A DNA stretch of 64,000 nucleotides from Intestinimonas timonensis (GTDB lineage Bacteria > Bacillota > Clostridia > Oscillospirales > Oscillospiraceae). Location of the stretch: contig NZ_LR130817.1 of assembly GCF_900626145.1 (NCBI RefSeq), positions 211,643 to 275,642 of the forward strand. Reading direction: 5' to 3'. A program made the position numbers and the translations under genes. The notes below the pieces were generated by a model, which was not told the DNA's origin, made no database searches, and saw only the letters and a program-made list of their open reading frames with translations. This document shows positions 26,926 to 35,250 of this stretch, in pieces (positions within the stretch are counted from its first letter, which is position 1; each line of letters begins with the position of its first letter).

Positions 26926-26960
26926 TTGGTAGGACAACTTAAGGGTATTGGTCATATCAA
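26926..26960 (+). promoter_or_regulatory. Two operator-like sites upstream of the NTPase-gntR unit
   Basis: TTGGTAGGACAA (26926-26937) and TTGGTCATATCAA (26948-26960) are spaced about two helical turns apart, ahead of an extended -10 promoter. They resemble FadR-subfamily operators (TTGGT...ACCAA type). The GntR regulator encoded downstream is the obvious candidate. Confidence 0.35.
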
Positions 26961-27000
26961 CGATTTTCAAAGAGGCCCTACCTTTTTTAGTGAAATGTGC

Positions 27001-27095
27001 TATAATGATGACTGCTAAATCAATTGCGAGACGGTTTATTTGTGCGGCGTACACCTGTAATCCTTGAAAAGGTAGCGGATGGTCTACCTTTTTTT
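27001..27095 (+). promoter_or_regulatory. Promoter -10 and short terminated leader (attenuator)
   Basis: TGCTATAAT (27001-27006) is an extended -10. About 60 nt later AAAGGTAG (27068-27075) and CTACC (27084-27088) form a hairpin followed by seven T. Transcripts should therefore often end about 80 nt from the start, 130 nt before the NTPase gene. I do not recognise a known riboswitch. Confidence 0.5.
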
Positions 27096-27228
27096 CATTT
27101 GGTCCTCTTTTTGCCTGATGACTGTATATTGTTGGTTTTGTGCAATTCGCGGCAGAATTCACAGGAAGGAATCCGCTTAGCATGCAAAATGCTGGAAGAA
27201 CAGCCGGTGTGCGCCGAGGTGAACGGCA

Positions 27229-27759
27229 ATGTATGTATTTTTAACTGGGCCGAGCGGGGTGGGAAAGTCCACCGCGCTGGACCGTACTCTGGCCCTTTTG
27301 GGGGTCAGGCCAGGAGGATTCCGCACCGGCTTTGCACCGGACCGGACACGGCTGTGTCTGTGGCCGGCTTGGGAGATGCCGGACTGGTCGGAGGAACATA
27401 CGGTAGCTCGGATGGTACAGGGGCGCCTGACCGGCGACCCGGAGGCCTTTGACCGGCTGGGTCCCCGGATTCTGGCGGAGAGCCGGACTTGGGCAAGTCT
27501 TTTAGTGCTGGACGAGCTGGGCTGGCTGGAGCGGGATGCGGCAGCTTTCCGTCAGGCCGTTCAAGACAGCGTGGCGGGAGAGCTCCCGGTACTGGGTGTG
27601 ATCAAGCCGGAGCAGCAGCGGGCCGGTACCTGGCTGGAGTCGCTGGCGCAGGCGCCTGACGGCACCGTGGTGACAGTGAATACGGTCAACCGGGACAGTC
27701 TGCCGGTTCTGCTGGCAGAGCAATTCGGCGCAACTCTGGCCGGTATGGAGAAAAAATAG
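27229..27759 (+). CDS. Nucleoside-triphosphatase, THEP1-like
   Basis: The 176-residue protein starts MYVFLTGPSGVGKSTALDR, a Walker A motif, and has a Walker B-like strand LLVLDELGWLE with the THEP1-type DExG arrangement. THEP1 proteins hydrolyse NTPs in vitro but their role is unclear. The gene lies 20 nt ahead of the GntR regulator gene, downstream of a probable attenuator. The start ATG 27229 has a weak ribosome-binding site (GAGGTGAA). Confidence 0.75.
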   Translation: MYVFLTGPSGVGKSTALDRTLALLGVRPGGFRTGFAPDRTRLCLWPAWEMPDWSEEHTVARMVQGRLTGDPEAFDRLGPRILAESRTWASLLVLDELGWLERDAAAFRQAVQDSVAGELPVLGVIKPEQQRAGTWLESLAQAPDGTVVTVNTVNRDSLPVLLAEQFGATLAGMEKK

Positions 27760-27779
27760 GAAAGAGCTGGGAACAAGCA

Positions 27780-28481
27780 ATGAAGGAAGAAAGTTTGCAG
27801 CAGGGCAAAGCCTATGAGCGTGTAATCACATATATCAAAAGCGAGATCCTGAAGGGGGATCTCAAGCAGGGAGAAAAGCTGCCGCCGGAGCGGGAGCTGG
27901 CGGAGAAGCTGGGTGTGGGCCGGAACGCGGTCCGGGAGGCCCTGCGGACCCTGAGCCTGATGGGCTTTATCTCCAGTACGCAGGGGGCGGGGAATTTTGT
28001 CTCCTGCGACATCGAAAAGAATCTGGCTGAATCTACCCAGATGATGATGCTCCTGGGGGCCACCGACTACAGGCAGGTCAGTGAGCTGCGTCAGGGTCTG
28101 GAGAGCCAGGCGGTGCTGTTGGCCTCGGAGCGGATCACCCCCGCCCAGCTCAGCGAGTTGGAGGACATCGTGTGGCAGCTCCGGGACGAAAACGACCTGG
28201 ATCGGAGTACCATGCTGGACAAGCGCCTCCACTACCTCATCGGTGAGGCGGCTGGCAATCCCCTCATTATGGTCATCCTCCGTGCCATGAGCGAGACCAT
28301 CGACAGCTTCATCAGCCATATGCGGGAGAAGATGATGAAGGACGAGGTCTACCGCAAGAAGCTGCAGGACAGTCACCAGGGGATCGTCCTGGCCCTTCAG
28401 GACCGCAACGGTACCGAGGCCGTCCGCATGATGCGGGAGCATTTCCAGGTGGTGGACAACGCCATGGTGGATCTGTTTTAA
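27780..28481 (+). CDS. GntR family regulator, FadR subfamily
   Basis: The 233-residue protein has an N-terminal winged helix (EKLPPERELAEKLGVGRNAV) and an all-helical FCD effector domain with the metal-binding pattern typical of FadR-type regulators (LDKRLHYLIGEAAGNP). Such proteins respond to small organic acids. It closes the NTPase operon and may bind the TTGGT-type repeats upstream. A two-way terminator follows. Confidence 0.88.
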   Translation: MKEESLQQGKAYERVITYIKSEILKGDLKQGEKLPPERELAEKLGVGRNAVREALRTLSLMGFISSTQGAGNFVSCDIEKNLAESTQMMMLLGATDYRQVSELRQGLESQAVLLASERITPAQLSELEDIVWQLRDENDLDRSTMLDKRLHYLIGEAAGNPLIMVILRAMSETIDSFISHMREKMMKDEVYRKKLQDSHQGIVLALQDRNGTEAVRMMREHFQVVDNAMVDLF

Positions 28482-28489
28482 GCAAAAGC

Positions 28490-28533
28490 AAAGCCCGTGG
28501 GAAACGCAGCGGCGTTTTCCACGGGCTTTTTTT
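28490..28533. terminator. Two-way terminator between gntR and the acyltransferase pair
   Basis: AAAGCCCGTGGGAAACGC and GCGTTTTCCACGGGCTTTTTTT form a long stem with A and T tails. Confidence 0.9.
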
Positions 28534-29554
28534 ATTTCTTTCTGACTTGTACGGCACTCTGCCAGGCGGCGGTGTTTTCTGAATCCTGGGGCCTGGGTGA
28601 GACGCCCAGCTCGCCGGTGAGAAAGTCTCCCAGCCAGGCGGAGAAGATGGCCGCCCCTTCTTGGTTGAGGTGGCCGGGGTCATAGTAGTGGAGGGTGGGC
28701 GTGATGCCAATGGACTGACTCTCCTCTGTCCAGTCGAAGAAGGAGATGTCCAGCTCCGATGCGTCTTCGGCAATACGTATCCGGGTGTCGGCGGGGAGCT
28801 GACTGTAGGTGGGGTGGAAGACCAGGGCCAGGGTAATGCCCCGCTTTTCGCACAGGTCAGCGATTTTGGAGAGCCAGGTGAGGTTCTCCTCATAGACCTC
28901 CTCCAGCTGGGGCTCCCGGGTGAAGGGGCCGTCGGCGATCTGCTCAAAGACACCGCTCACCGGGGTAAAGCCCTTCAGGGTGTCGGTCTCTGAGGGGAGA
29001 AGGGCATCCGCAGCCTCGTCCACCGTCAGCTCTTTCCACCGGTTGTGGTAAAAGTAGAGGGGGAAGAGGAGGCCGGTGCGCAGCTCTGGCTCCGAGGCGG
29101 TAAAGATAGCACCCAGCTGGTTGAGCCCGGCAGGCATGTAGCCCACGTTGACCTGGGTGTAATTTTGATATTGCTGAAAGGCCAGGGCGGAGCCCTCCAA
29201 TATCACAAGGGAGGGCTTTTGGGTCTTCAAGGCCTCTTTGAGGTACCAGTAGGTCTGGGAGAGGGTCTGCTCCGGCCCGGCCAGCACATACCCGGTGAGT
29301 CCGGTCTTATCGTAGATTTCCACCGGGTCCACGTCACAGTAGGCGTAGGAGCTGCCCAGATAGAGGTAGTCCAGGCTGTCCCTGGGTTCGGCCAGATAGG
29401 GGCCCCAGACGGCGCCGTAGTCCACACGGACGGGACGGAAAGCCAGGGAGAGGATACCAATGAGAAGGGCTGCCAGGATCAGAAAGAGCAGGGCGAAGAT
29501 GGGCTCCCGCCATTTGGAAGTTCGCAAAAGGGACCACTCCGTTTCGTGTGCCAT
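28532..29554 (-). CDS. SGNH/DltD-like membrane-anchored acyltransferase partner
   Basis: The 340-residue protein has one N-terminal transmembrane helix (FALLFLILAALLIGILSLAF) and an extracytoplasmic domain. YLYLGSSYAYCDVDP supplies the nucleophile region (GSS), and HYYDPGHLNQEG holds the D..H pair, as in DltD/AlgX-type SGNH proteins. It probably transfers acyl groups to a surface polymer handed over by the MBOAT protein encoded 1 nt upstream. I chose ATG 29554, since the longer frame overlaps that gene. Confidence 0.78.
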   Translation of the reverse strand: MAHETEWSLLRTSKWREPIFALLFLILAALLIGILSLAFRPVRVDYGAVWGPYLAEPRDSLDYLYLGSSYAYCDVDPVEIYDKTGLTGYVLAGPEQTLSQTYWYLKEALKTQKPSLVILEGSALAFQQYQNYTQVNVGYMPAGLNQLGAIFTASEPELRTGLLFPLYFYHNRWKELTVDEAADALLPSETDTLKGFTPVSGVFEQIADGPFTREPQLEEVYEENLTWLSKIADLCEKRGITLALVFHPTYSQLPADTRIRIAEDASELDISFFDWTEESQSIGITPTLHYYDPGHLNQEGAAIFSAWLGDFLTGELGVSPRPQDSENTAAWQSAVQVRKK

Positions 29555-29555
29555 G

Positions 29556-31013
29556 TCAGAATTTGAAGTAGATGAAGTCCTGGGGGTCATAGCCGGTGCC
29601 GTAGACGCCGAAGATCAGCACCGCCAGCAGGAGCGCCAGGGCGAGGACCCAGCGAACGGGCCGGGGGAGGGAGAAGAAGGTCTGACGGGGGCTCCCGCGC
29701 AGGACCGAGAAGAGGTCCACTGCCAGCAGGAGAAGCACCGCCAGGGCCACCACCACCAGCTCGGGCAGGTCCAGGCCCCAGGCGGAGAAGGGACGGGTGA
29801 GCCAGGGCCCGGTGAGCATGGCCCGGAAGATGGACAGGGAGTGGGTAAAGGAGCCGCCCTTGAAAAAGACCCAGGCCACGGTGCTCAGCAGAAAGGTGAT
29901 GACCACCTGGAGCACAATGGTGAAGGGGGCATCGTCGGCCAGACCCAGCCTGCGGCGGATACGGTCCCGTACCTTCTGGGTCATGCCGCCGATGACCTGA
30001 TAGATGCCATTGAGAAGCCCCCACACCACGAAGGAAAGGGCGGCGCCGTGCCACAGGCCGCTGACGGCAAAGACGATGAGGATGTTGAGATACTTCCGCC
30101 GCCTGCCCTTCCGGCTGCCTCCCAGAGGAATGTAGAGGTAGTCCCGGAACCAGGAGGACAGGGAGATGTGCCAGCGCCGCCAGAACTCGCCGATGGAGCG
30201 GGAGAAGTAGGGGGTACGGAAATTCTCCATGAGGTGGAAGCCCATGATTTCAGCACAGCCCAGAGCCATATCGGAGTAGGCGGAGAAGTCACAATAGATC
30301 TGGATGGAGAAGGCGATGGCGGCGGCCACAACCTGGAGCCGGCCAAAGCTGTCCGGGGCGGCATATACGGTGGAGACCATCAGGCCCAGCCGGTCGGCGA
30401 TGACCAGCTTTTTGAAGGCGCCCCACAGGAAACGCAGCAGGCCACGTCGAAAATTTTCCCAGCAGAAGGGGACGGGCTTGCGGAACTGAGGCAGCAGACT
30501 GCCGGCCCGGCCGATGGGGCCGGAGAGCAGGTAGGGGAAGCAGGAGAGAAAGAGGGCCAGATTCAGATAGGACTTCTCCGCCGGACGGTCCCGGCGGTAG
30601 ACGTCGATGAGATAGCCGGCGGCCATGAAGAGGTAGAAGGAGAGGCCGGCGGGGAGGATCAGGCCCAGGGCGGGGGAGGAGAAGGCCAACCCGGATGCGG
30701 TCAGGACCCGTTCCAGCAGCCCAAGGGAAAAACTCAGATATTTGAGGAGGAACAGCGTCCCGAAGAGAAGCACCAGAAGGACGGCCAGGACGGCTTTCCG
30801 CCTTCCACCTTTATACCGGTCCAGGACCCGGGCGCCCAGATAGGTGACGACGGTGGCAGCCAGCAGGGAGATCAGATGCTCCGGTCCGCCGCACAGGAGG
30901 AACCACCAGCTGGCACACAGTAGCCAGAGCCGACGGGCCGTCCCGGGCAGGAGGAACCAGACCAGGGTGACCACGGGGAAGAAAAGGAAGAAGCCGGGGG
31001 AGAGAAAGCTCAT
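29556..31013 (-). CDS. MBOAT family O-acyltransferase (AlgI/DltB-like)
   Basis: This is a 485-residue polytopic membrane protein. The family core is visible: FSAYSDMALGCAEIMGFHL, FWRRWHISLSSWFRDYLYIP and SGLWHGAALSFVVWGLLNG, with the catalytic His in LWHG. AlgI/DltB proteins move acyl groups across the membrane for O-acetylation or D-alanylation. The adjacent SGNH gene makes a complete transfer pair; no dltA or dltC lies nearby, so O-acetylation of a polysaccharide or of peptidoglycan is more likely. Confidence 0.9.
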   Translation of the reverse strand: MSFLSPGFFLFFPVVTLVWFLLPGTARRLWLLCASWWFLLCGGPEHLISLLAATVVTYLGARVLDRYKGGRRKAVLAVLLVLLFGTLFLLKYLSFSLGLLERVLTASGLAFSSPALGLILPAGLSFYLFMAAGYLIDVYRRDRPAEKSYLNLALFLSCFPYLLSGPIGRAGSLLPQFRKPVPFCWENFRRGLLRFLWGAFKKLVIADRLGLMVSTVYAAPDSFGRLQVVAAAIAFSIQIYCDFSAYSDMALGCAEIMGFHLMENFRTPYFSRSIGEFWRRWHISLSSWFRDYLYIPLGGSRKGRRRKYLNILIVFAVSGLWHGAALSFVVWGLLNGIYQVIGGMTQKVRDRIRRRLGLADDAPFTIVLQVVITFLLSTVAWVFFKGGSFTHSLSIFRAMLTGPWLTRPFSAWGLDLPELVVVALAVLLLLAVDLFSVLRGSPRQTFFSLPRPVRWVLALALLLAVLIFGVYGTGYDPQDFIYFKF

Positions 31014-31119
31014 AAAAAGGGGGCACCTTCTTTCGGCAAAGGGGGTGGAGCCGGACGGGGAGGACCGGCCAACAGAAAATGATTGCCTCTATTTTACCCG
31101 AGAACAGCTCAAATGGCAA

Positions 31120-31156
31120 GGGTATGCCGCACCGGCGGCGGCAGCACGGCATACCC
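31120..31156 (+). promoter_or_regulatory. Hairpin ahead of the ATPase gene
   Basis: GGGTATGCCG (31120-31129) and CGGCATACCC (31147-31156) pair perfectly, 31 nt before the start codon. It has no T-run, so a role in mRNA stability or as an operator is possible. Confidence 0.4.
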
Positions 31157-31187
31157 TGAGTTAGAAACGGTATTGGGAGGTAAGACC

Positions 31188-32315
31188 ATGACAACGGAAC
31201 CAAAGGTCCGATATTACCTTGGAGCCAATTCCCCCAGCGGCTTCTATTCCCTCTATGACCAGCTTTTGGACCCGGGGGAGGCGGGGGAACTGCTGATTCT
31301 GAAGGGAGGCGCCGGCTGCGGCAAGTCCACCCTTATGGGGCAGGTGGCTGCCCAGGCTGAGGCCCGGGGCATTCCCGTGGAGTACATACGCTGTTCCGGG
31401 GACCCGGATTCCCTGGACGCCATCATCCTGCCCGACCGCCACGCCGCCATCGTGGATGGCACGGCGCCCCATGTGGTGGAGCCAAAACTGCCGGGAGCGG
31501 TGGAGCGGTACGTGAATCTGGGTGACTGTTACGACCACGAGGGTTTGAAGAAGGTCCGCGGGGAGCTGGAGCAGGCCATGAAGGGCTACAAGGGCTGCTA
31601 CGCCCGGGCCTACCGCTGCCTGCGGGCGGCGGCCGAGATCACTGCAGACCGCACCGCCCTCATTCAGACGCCGGAGCTGGAGGAGAAGATCGCCAAGCGG
31701 GCAAAGGGCATCCTGTCCCGGGAGTGCCGCCGGGGCGGCGAGGGGGAGGGAAAGGTGCGCCAGCACTTCCTCTCTGCCGTCACCCACCAGGGCTTCCTGG
31801 TGGAGTTCGGCACCGTGGAGTGCCAGTGCCGGAGGGTCTATGAGCTGGTGGATACCTATGGCATCAGCCATCTGCTCCTCACCCACCTCCTCTCCGGCGC
31901 AGTGGCGGCGGGCTGGGATGTGATCGCCTGCCCCTCACCCCTGGCCCCTGACCGGCTGGAGCACCTCATCCTGCCCCAGCTCTCCCTGGCCTTCGTCACC
32001 ACCGGGAACGGTACGGCCTACCCCAGGCATCCCTACCGCCGGCTGCGGATGGACGCTATGGTGGACCGGGAACTGCTGCGGCGGAATAAGGCCCGGCTCT
32101 CCTTCTCACGGAAGGTGTCGGCAGCGCTGGTGGAGGAGGCGGTGTCCTCTCTGGCGCAGGCTAAGGCCATGCACGACGACCTGGAGCGCATCTACAATCC
32201 CTATGTGGACTTTAGCCGGGTACGGACCACAGCGGAGTGGGCCGTCCGGGAACTGTTGGGAAATGAGCCTGAGCACCCTCTTGGAGAGGCGAGCACAGCG
32301 GATCGGCAGGAATAA
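31188..32315 (+). CDS. P-loop ATPase of unknown function (PRK06851-like)
   Basis: The 375-residue protein carries Walker A GGAGCGKSTLMGQV at about residues 39-52 and resembles a family of predicted ATPases found in Firmicutes. The start RYYLGANSPSGFYSLYDQLL is typical as I recall it. GGGAGG lies 8 nt before ATG 31188. It stands just ahead of kamB on the same strand but is separated by a kamB promoter, so a link to lysine metabolism is only suggested by position. Confidence 0.65.
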   Translation: MTTEPKVRYYLGANSPSGFYSLYDQLLDPGEAGELLILKGGAGCGKSTLMGQVAAQAEARGIPVEYIRCSGDPDSLDAIILPDRHAAIVDGTAPHVVEPKLPGAVERYVNLGDCYDHEGLKKVRGELEQAMKGYKGCYARAYRCLRAAAEITADRTALIQTPELEEKIAKRAKGILSRECRRGGEGEGKVRQHFLSAVTHQGFLVEFGTVECQCRRVYELVDTYGISHLLLTHLLSGAVAAGWDVIACPSPLAPDRLEHLILPQLSLAFVTTGNGTAYPRHPYRRLRMDAMVDRELLRRNKARLSFSRKVSAALVEEAVSSLAQAKAMHDDLERIYNPYVDFSRVRTTAEWAVRELLGNEPEHPLGEASTADRQE

Positions 32316-32380
32316 AATAACTGAGCATGCTCACGCCTGGCGGCCCGATTCAGAGCCGCCGGGCTGCGTTTTCATGGGCA

Positions 32381-32409
32381 TTGACATTTCCCTCCGCGCC
32401 CCCCATAAT
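32381..32409 (+). promoter_or_regulatory. Promoter of kamB-kamC
   Basis: TTGACA (32381-32386), 17 nt and CATAAT (32404-32409) lie 62 nt before the kamB start. The -35 is a perfect match. Confidence 0.72.
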
Positions 32410-32471
32410 GAAAACAGAATGGGAAAAGCGGGAAGCAAAGATCGGCAGTGAGACGACAAGGAGGGAACGCC

Positions 32472-33473
32472 ATGACGCCGATGCTCGCCCCCCTGGTGGG
32501 GGACGCGCCTACCGTCACGTTTATCGGACTGTGTAAGAATGCCGGCAAAACCACTGCTATGTGCCGCCTCATCGAGGAGCTGTCTGGGGAGACCCTGGCC
32601 ATGACCTCGGTGGGCCGGGATGGCGAACGAACCGATGTGGTCACCGGCACAGAAAAGCCGGAGATCTGGGTCCGTTCCGGGACCCTGTTCGCCACCGCCC
32701 GGGGAATGCTCCCCCTGTGCGACACCACCCTGCGGGTGGAGGGGGTCACCGACGTGATGACCCCGCTGGGGGCGGTGGGAGTCTTTCGCGCCCTCAGCGA
32801 CGGCTTTATCCAGCTGGCCGGACCCTCGGCGGTGAATCAGCTGGGACCTCTGTCCCAGACCTTCCGGGCCTTGGGTGCCCAGCGGGTCCTCATCGACGGG
32901 GCGGCGGGGCGCAAGTCCCTGGCCGGTGCCGAGGCAGGGGCCACCGCTGTTTTGTGTGTGGGCGCCTCCGTGGACGGCGGCATCCCCTTCATTGCCGCCG
33001 AGACCGCCCATATTTGCCAGCTCTTCGCCGCGCCGGAGGCGGAGGACCCCGGCCTCCACGCCGTCCTCGATACGGAGGAGGCGCGCTATGCCCTCTTCAG
33101 TCTCCAGGGGGAACGGCTGCCGCTGGAGCTGGAGCAAAGCGGACAGCCGGCATGGCATACGCTGCCCCGGGAGCACTGCGTGCTGTGGATCGGCGGCGGT
33201 ATCACCGGGCCGCTGCTGCGTACCCTGGCACGTCGGGGGGCGCCCCTCACCGTGGCCGCCCCCGACGCCACCCACTTCCTCTGCGACCGGGGCTCTGCCG
33301 AGACCTTCCGCCGCTGCGGTGGGTCGCTGATGGTGGCCCGGCGTCTGCGTATCGCCGCCGTTACCGCCAATCCCTGGTCGGCCTACGGCAAGCACCTGGA
33401 CGGGCCCGCCCTGCTGGCAGCCCTCCGGGAGGTCGTGGACGTACCCGTGGTGGACGTGCGGCAGGAAGCATAA
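32472..33473 (+). CDS. kamB: Lysine 5,6-aminomutase reactivase subunit KamB
   Basis: The 333-residue protein has a nucleotide-binding loop, TFIGLCKNAGKTTAMCRLIEE, and by family and position is KamB. KamB and KamC are described as the chaperone that restores lysine 5,6-aminomutase after its B12 cofactor is damaged. ATG 32472 follows AAGGAGGG. The gene is 63 nt upstream of kamC with its own promoter, separate from the riboswitch-controlled operon that encodes the mutase. The assignment rests on neighbours and partial sequence recall. Confidence 0.83.
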   Translation: MTPMLAPLVGDAPTVTFIGLCKNAGKTTAMCRLIEELSGETLAMTSVGRDGERTDVVTGTEKPEIWVRSGTLFATARGMLPLCDTTLRVEGVTDVMTPLGAVGVFRALSDGFIQLAGPSAVNQLGPLSQTFRALGAQRVLIDGAAGRKSLAGAEAGATAVLCVGASVDGGIPFIAAETAHICQLFAAPEAEDPGLHAVLDTEEARYALFSLQGERLPLELEQSGQPAWHTLPREHCVLWIGGGITGPLLRTLARRGAPLTVAAPDATHFLCDRGSAETFRRCGGSLMVARRLRIAAVTANPWSAYGKHLDGPALLAALREVVDVPVVDVRQEA

Positions 33474-33536
33474 GACCCCATCGGACGGTTTTCTGGCTCC
33501 GGACAGCCGGAGCACCATAACGACGAGGTGAAAAGA

Positions 33537-34967
33537 ATGAAACTCAACGCGCAGCTCAAGGAGGACACGGGTTACAGCTGGGTCATGGCCAGGATGGAGC
33601 CCGCCTCGCCCTTTGGCCACGCTCTGGTGCGCACTCCCCGCTGGTACGGTCCGGGGGAGGAGGCGCAGCTGGAGGAGGAGCTCTCCCGAGTGGAGGCCCT
33701 CCGCACCCTGCTGGACGGCGGGGAGCTGGCTCTGGACAGCATCACCCACATCCTCTCAGAGTTCCACGACATCCGCAATTCCCTCAAGCGGCCCACCAAC
33801 GCCCCCATGGACGAGGTGGAGCTCTTCGAGGTCAAGCATTTTCTCATCCACCTGGAACGGCTGGCCCAGGCATACGCCTGCATCCCCGCTCTGGAGGGGC
33901 TGGAGATCCGGCCCATGACCGAAAGCCTGAACCTGCTGGACCCCAGTGGACGGCGGCTGCCCGCCTTCTCGGTGGAGAACGCCTTTGAGCCGGCATTGGA
34001 GCGGGTCCGGGAGGAAAAGGCCCTGGTGGAGGGTCTCCTCCGGCAGACGGAGAAGAAGGGCAGAGACGACCTGATGGCCCGCAGGTCCGAGCTGGTCCGG
34101 AAGGAGGACCGGCTGGAGCTGGAGGCCCGGAAGCGGCTGACCATGGCCCTCCTGCGGGAGCGGGACACCTTCCTGGCGTCCATGGAGGCCATCGGACGCC
34201 TTGACCTGCTGCTGGCCAAGGCCCGGCTGGCCCGGCGGTTCTACTGCTGCCGTCCGGAGATCGTGGACAAGCCCAAGGTGGTGGCTGTGGACATGGTCCA
34301 TCCCGAGGTGGCCGATCACCTGCAGGAGCGGGGCGGTTCCTTCACCTCCGTGTCCATCACCCTGGAGCGGGGGGCCACCGTCATCACCGGCGCCAACATG
34401 GGCGGCAAGAGCGTGTCCATGAAGAGCCTGACCCTCAATCTGCTGCTGACCCAGACTGGCTTCTTTGCCTTTGCCGGCAGTTTTTCCGCGCCGCTCTTTG
34501 ACAGCGTCTCCCTCATCTGCACCGACCGGCAGTCAGTGGAGCAGGGCCTAAGCTCTTTCGGCGCCGAGGTAGCCGCCCTGGGCGATGTCCTGCGGGAGGA
34601 GAAGGGGAAGTTCTTCTACATCGCCCTGGACGAGTTTGCCCGTGGAACCAACCCCCGGGAGGGCGCCGCTCTGGCCAAGGCCTTGGTGGAGTATCTGGGC
34701 CGGCTCAACTGCGTGGCCCTCATGACCACCCACTACGACGGGGTGTCCGACGCCGCCCGGCGGCACTACCGGGTGGCCGGCCTGGGCGCTCTGGATACCG
34801 CCGCCATCCGCAAGGATGAGGCGCCGCTGGACCGGCTCTCCCGGCTTATGGATTACCACCTCATCGAGGCGGAACCCGGGGAGCCCTGCCCCCGGGATGC
34901 CCTTAGAGTTTGCAGGCTTCTGGACCTTGACCCGGAGCTCATGGAAATTTTTTCGAAAAATAGTTGA
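33537..34967 (+). CDS. kamC: Lysine 5,6-aminomutase reactivase ATPase KamC (MutS-like)
   Basis: The 476-residue protein has a MutS-type core and C-terminal ATPase with Walker A ITGANMGGKSVSMK (about residues 284-297), ALDEFARGTNPREGAA (Walker B and D loop) and MTTHYDG. It lacks the mismatch-recognition N-terminus, and its place between kamB and the kam operon identifies it as KamC. GAGGTG lies 6 nt before ATG 33537. Its stop codon overlaps the -35 box of the lysine operon promoter. Confidence 0.87.
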   Translation: MKLNAQLKEDTGYSWVMARMEPASPFGHALVRTPRWYGPGEEAQLEEELSRVEALRTLLDGGELALDSITHILSEFHDIRNSLKRPTNAPMDEVELFEVKHFLIHLERLAQAYACIPALEGLEIRPMTESLNLLDPSGRRLPAFSVENAFEPALERVREEKALVEGLLRQTEKKGRDDLMARRSELVRKEDRLELEARKRLTMALLRERDTFLASMEAIGRLDLLLAKARLARRFYCCRPEIVDKPKVVAVDMVHPEVADHLQERGGSFTSVSITLERGATVITGANMGGKSVSMKSLTLNLLLTQTGFFAFAGSFSAPLFDSVSLICTDRQSVEQGLSSFGAEVAALGDVLREEKGKFFYIALDEFARGTNPREGAALAKALVEYLGRLNCVALMTTHYDGVSDAARRHYRVAGLGALDTAAIRKDEAPLDRLSRLMDYHLIEAEPGEPCPRDALRVCRLLDLDPELMEIFSKNS

Positions 34968-34991
34968 CAAAAGAGCCGGGTGTGGTATAAT
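34964..34991 (+). promoter_or_regulatory. Promoter of the lysine fermentation operon
   Basis: TTGACA (34964-34969), a 16-nt spacer and TATAAT (34986-34991) preceded by TG form a near-perfect extended promoter. The -35 overlaps the kamC stop. Transcription would start about 30 nt before the riboswitch. Confidence 0.93.
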
Positions 34992-35030
34992 AGGTTTTGT
35001 TAAAAGTACCTAAAACAATTTAATAATATG

Positions 35031-35201
35031 GTGGATAGAGGAGCGGTGCGCCAGGTACCGCCGTGATGCAAAGGGTTGGCAGACCCGATGTACGGCGTGA
35101 ATGGGACCACCGCCGAAGAAACGGGGACGCTGCATGGAACCGTTTCTGCGCCGTGCGCTCAGTGCGTACGGAGTGTCATGACTACATGGTGCGCTATTCA
35201 C
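35031..35201 (+). ncRNA. Lysine riboswitch (L-box) aptamer
   Basis: The conserved L-box elements appear in order. GATAGAGG is at 35034-35041. Helix P2 is GCGGTG with CACCGC (35043-35048, 35108-35113) and is followed by GCCGAAG. P3 is AGAAACGG with CCGTTTCT around GCTGCATGGA. P4 is CCGTGCGC with GCGTACGG. P5 is TCATG/CATGG, followed by the closing P1 strand. P1 is GTGGATAG (35031-35038) with CTATTCAC (35194-35201). The segments line up with the B. subtilis lysC leader as I remember it. The target operon degrades lysine instead of making it. Confidence 0.9.
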
Positions 35202-35240
35202 GTCAGGGCATTGCCCTGACGTGAATAGCGCGCCTTTTTT
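35188..35240 (+). terminator. Riboswitch terminator T1
   Basis: Arms 35188-35209 and 35213-35234 form about 22 pairs around a 3-nt loop, followed by six T. The 5' arm contains the whole 3' strand of aptamer helix P1 (35194-35201), so P1 and the terminator exclude each other. Confidence 0.93.
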
Positions 35241-35250
35241 ATCGTCGTGA

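Noticed and set aside
27005..27066. Short leader peptide starting at the ATG in the -10 box
   Set aside because: The ATG overlaps the promoter -10, so it would not be transcribed.
33537..34967. Reading the MutS-like gene as a mismatch-repair protein
   Set aside because: It lacks the mismatch-binding N-terminal domain and sits between kamB and the lysine operon, which fits KamC.
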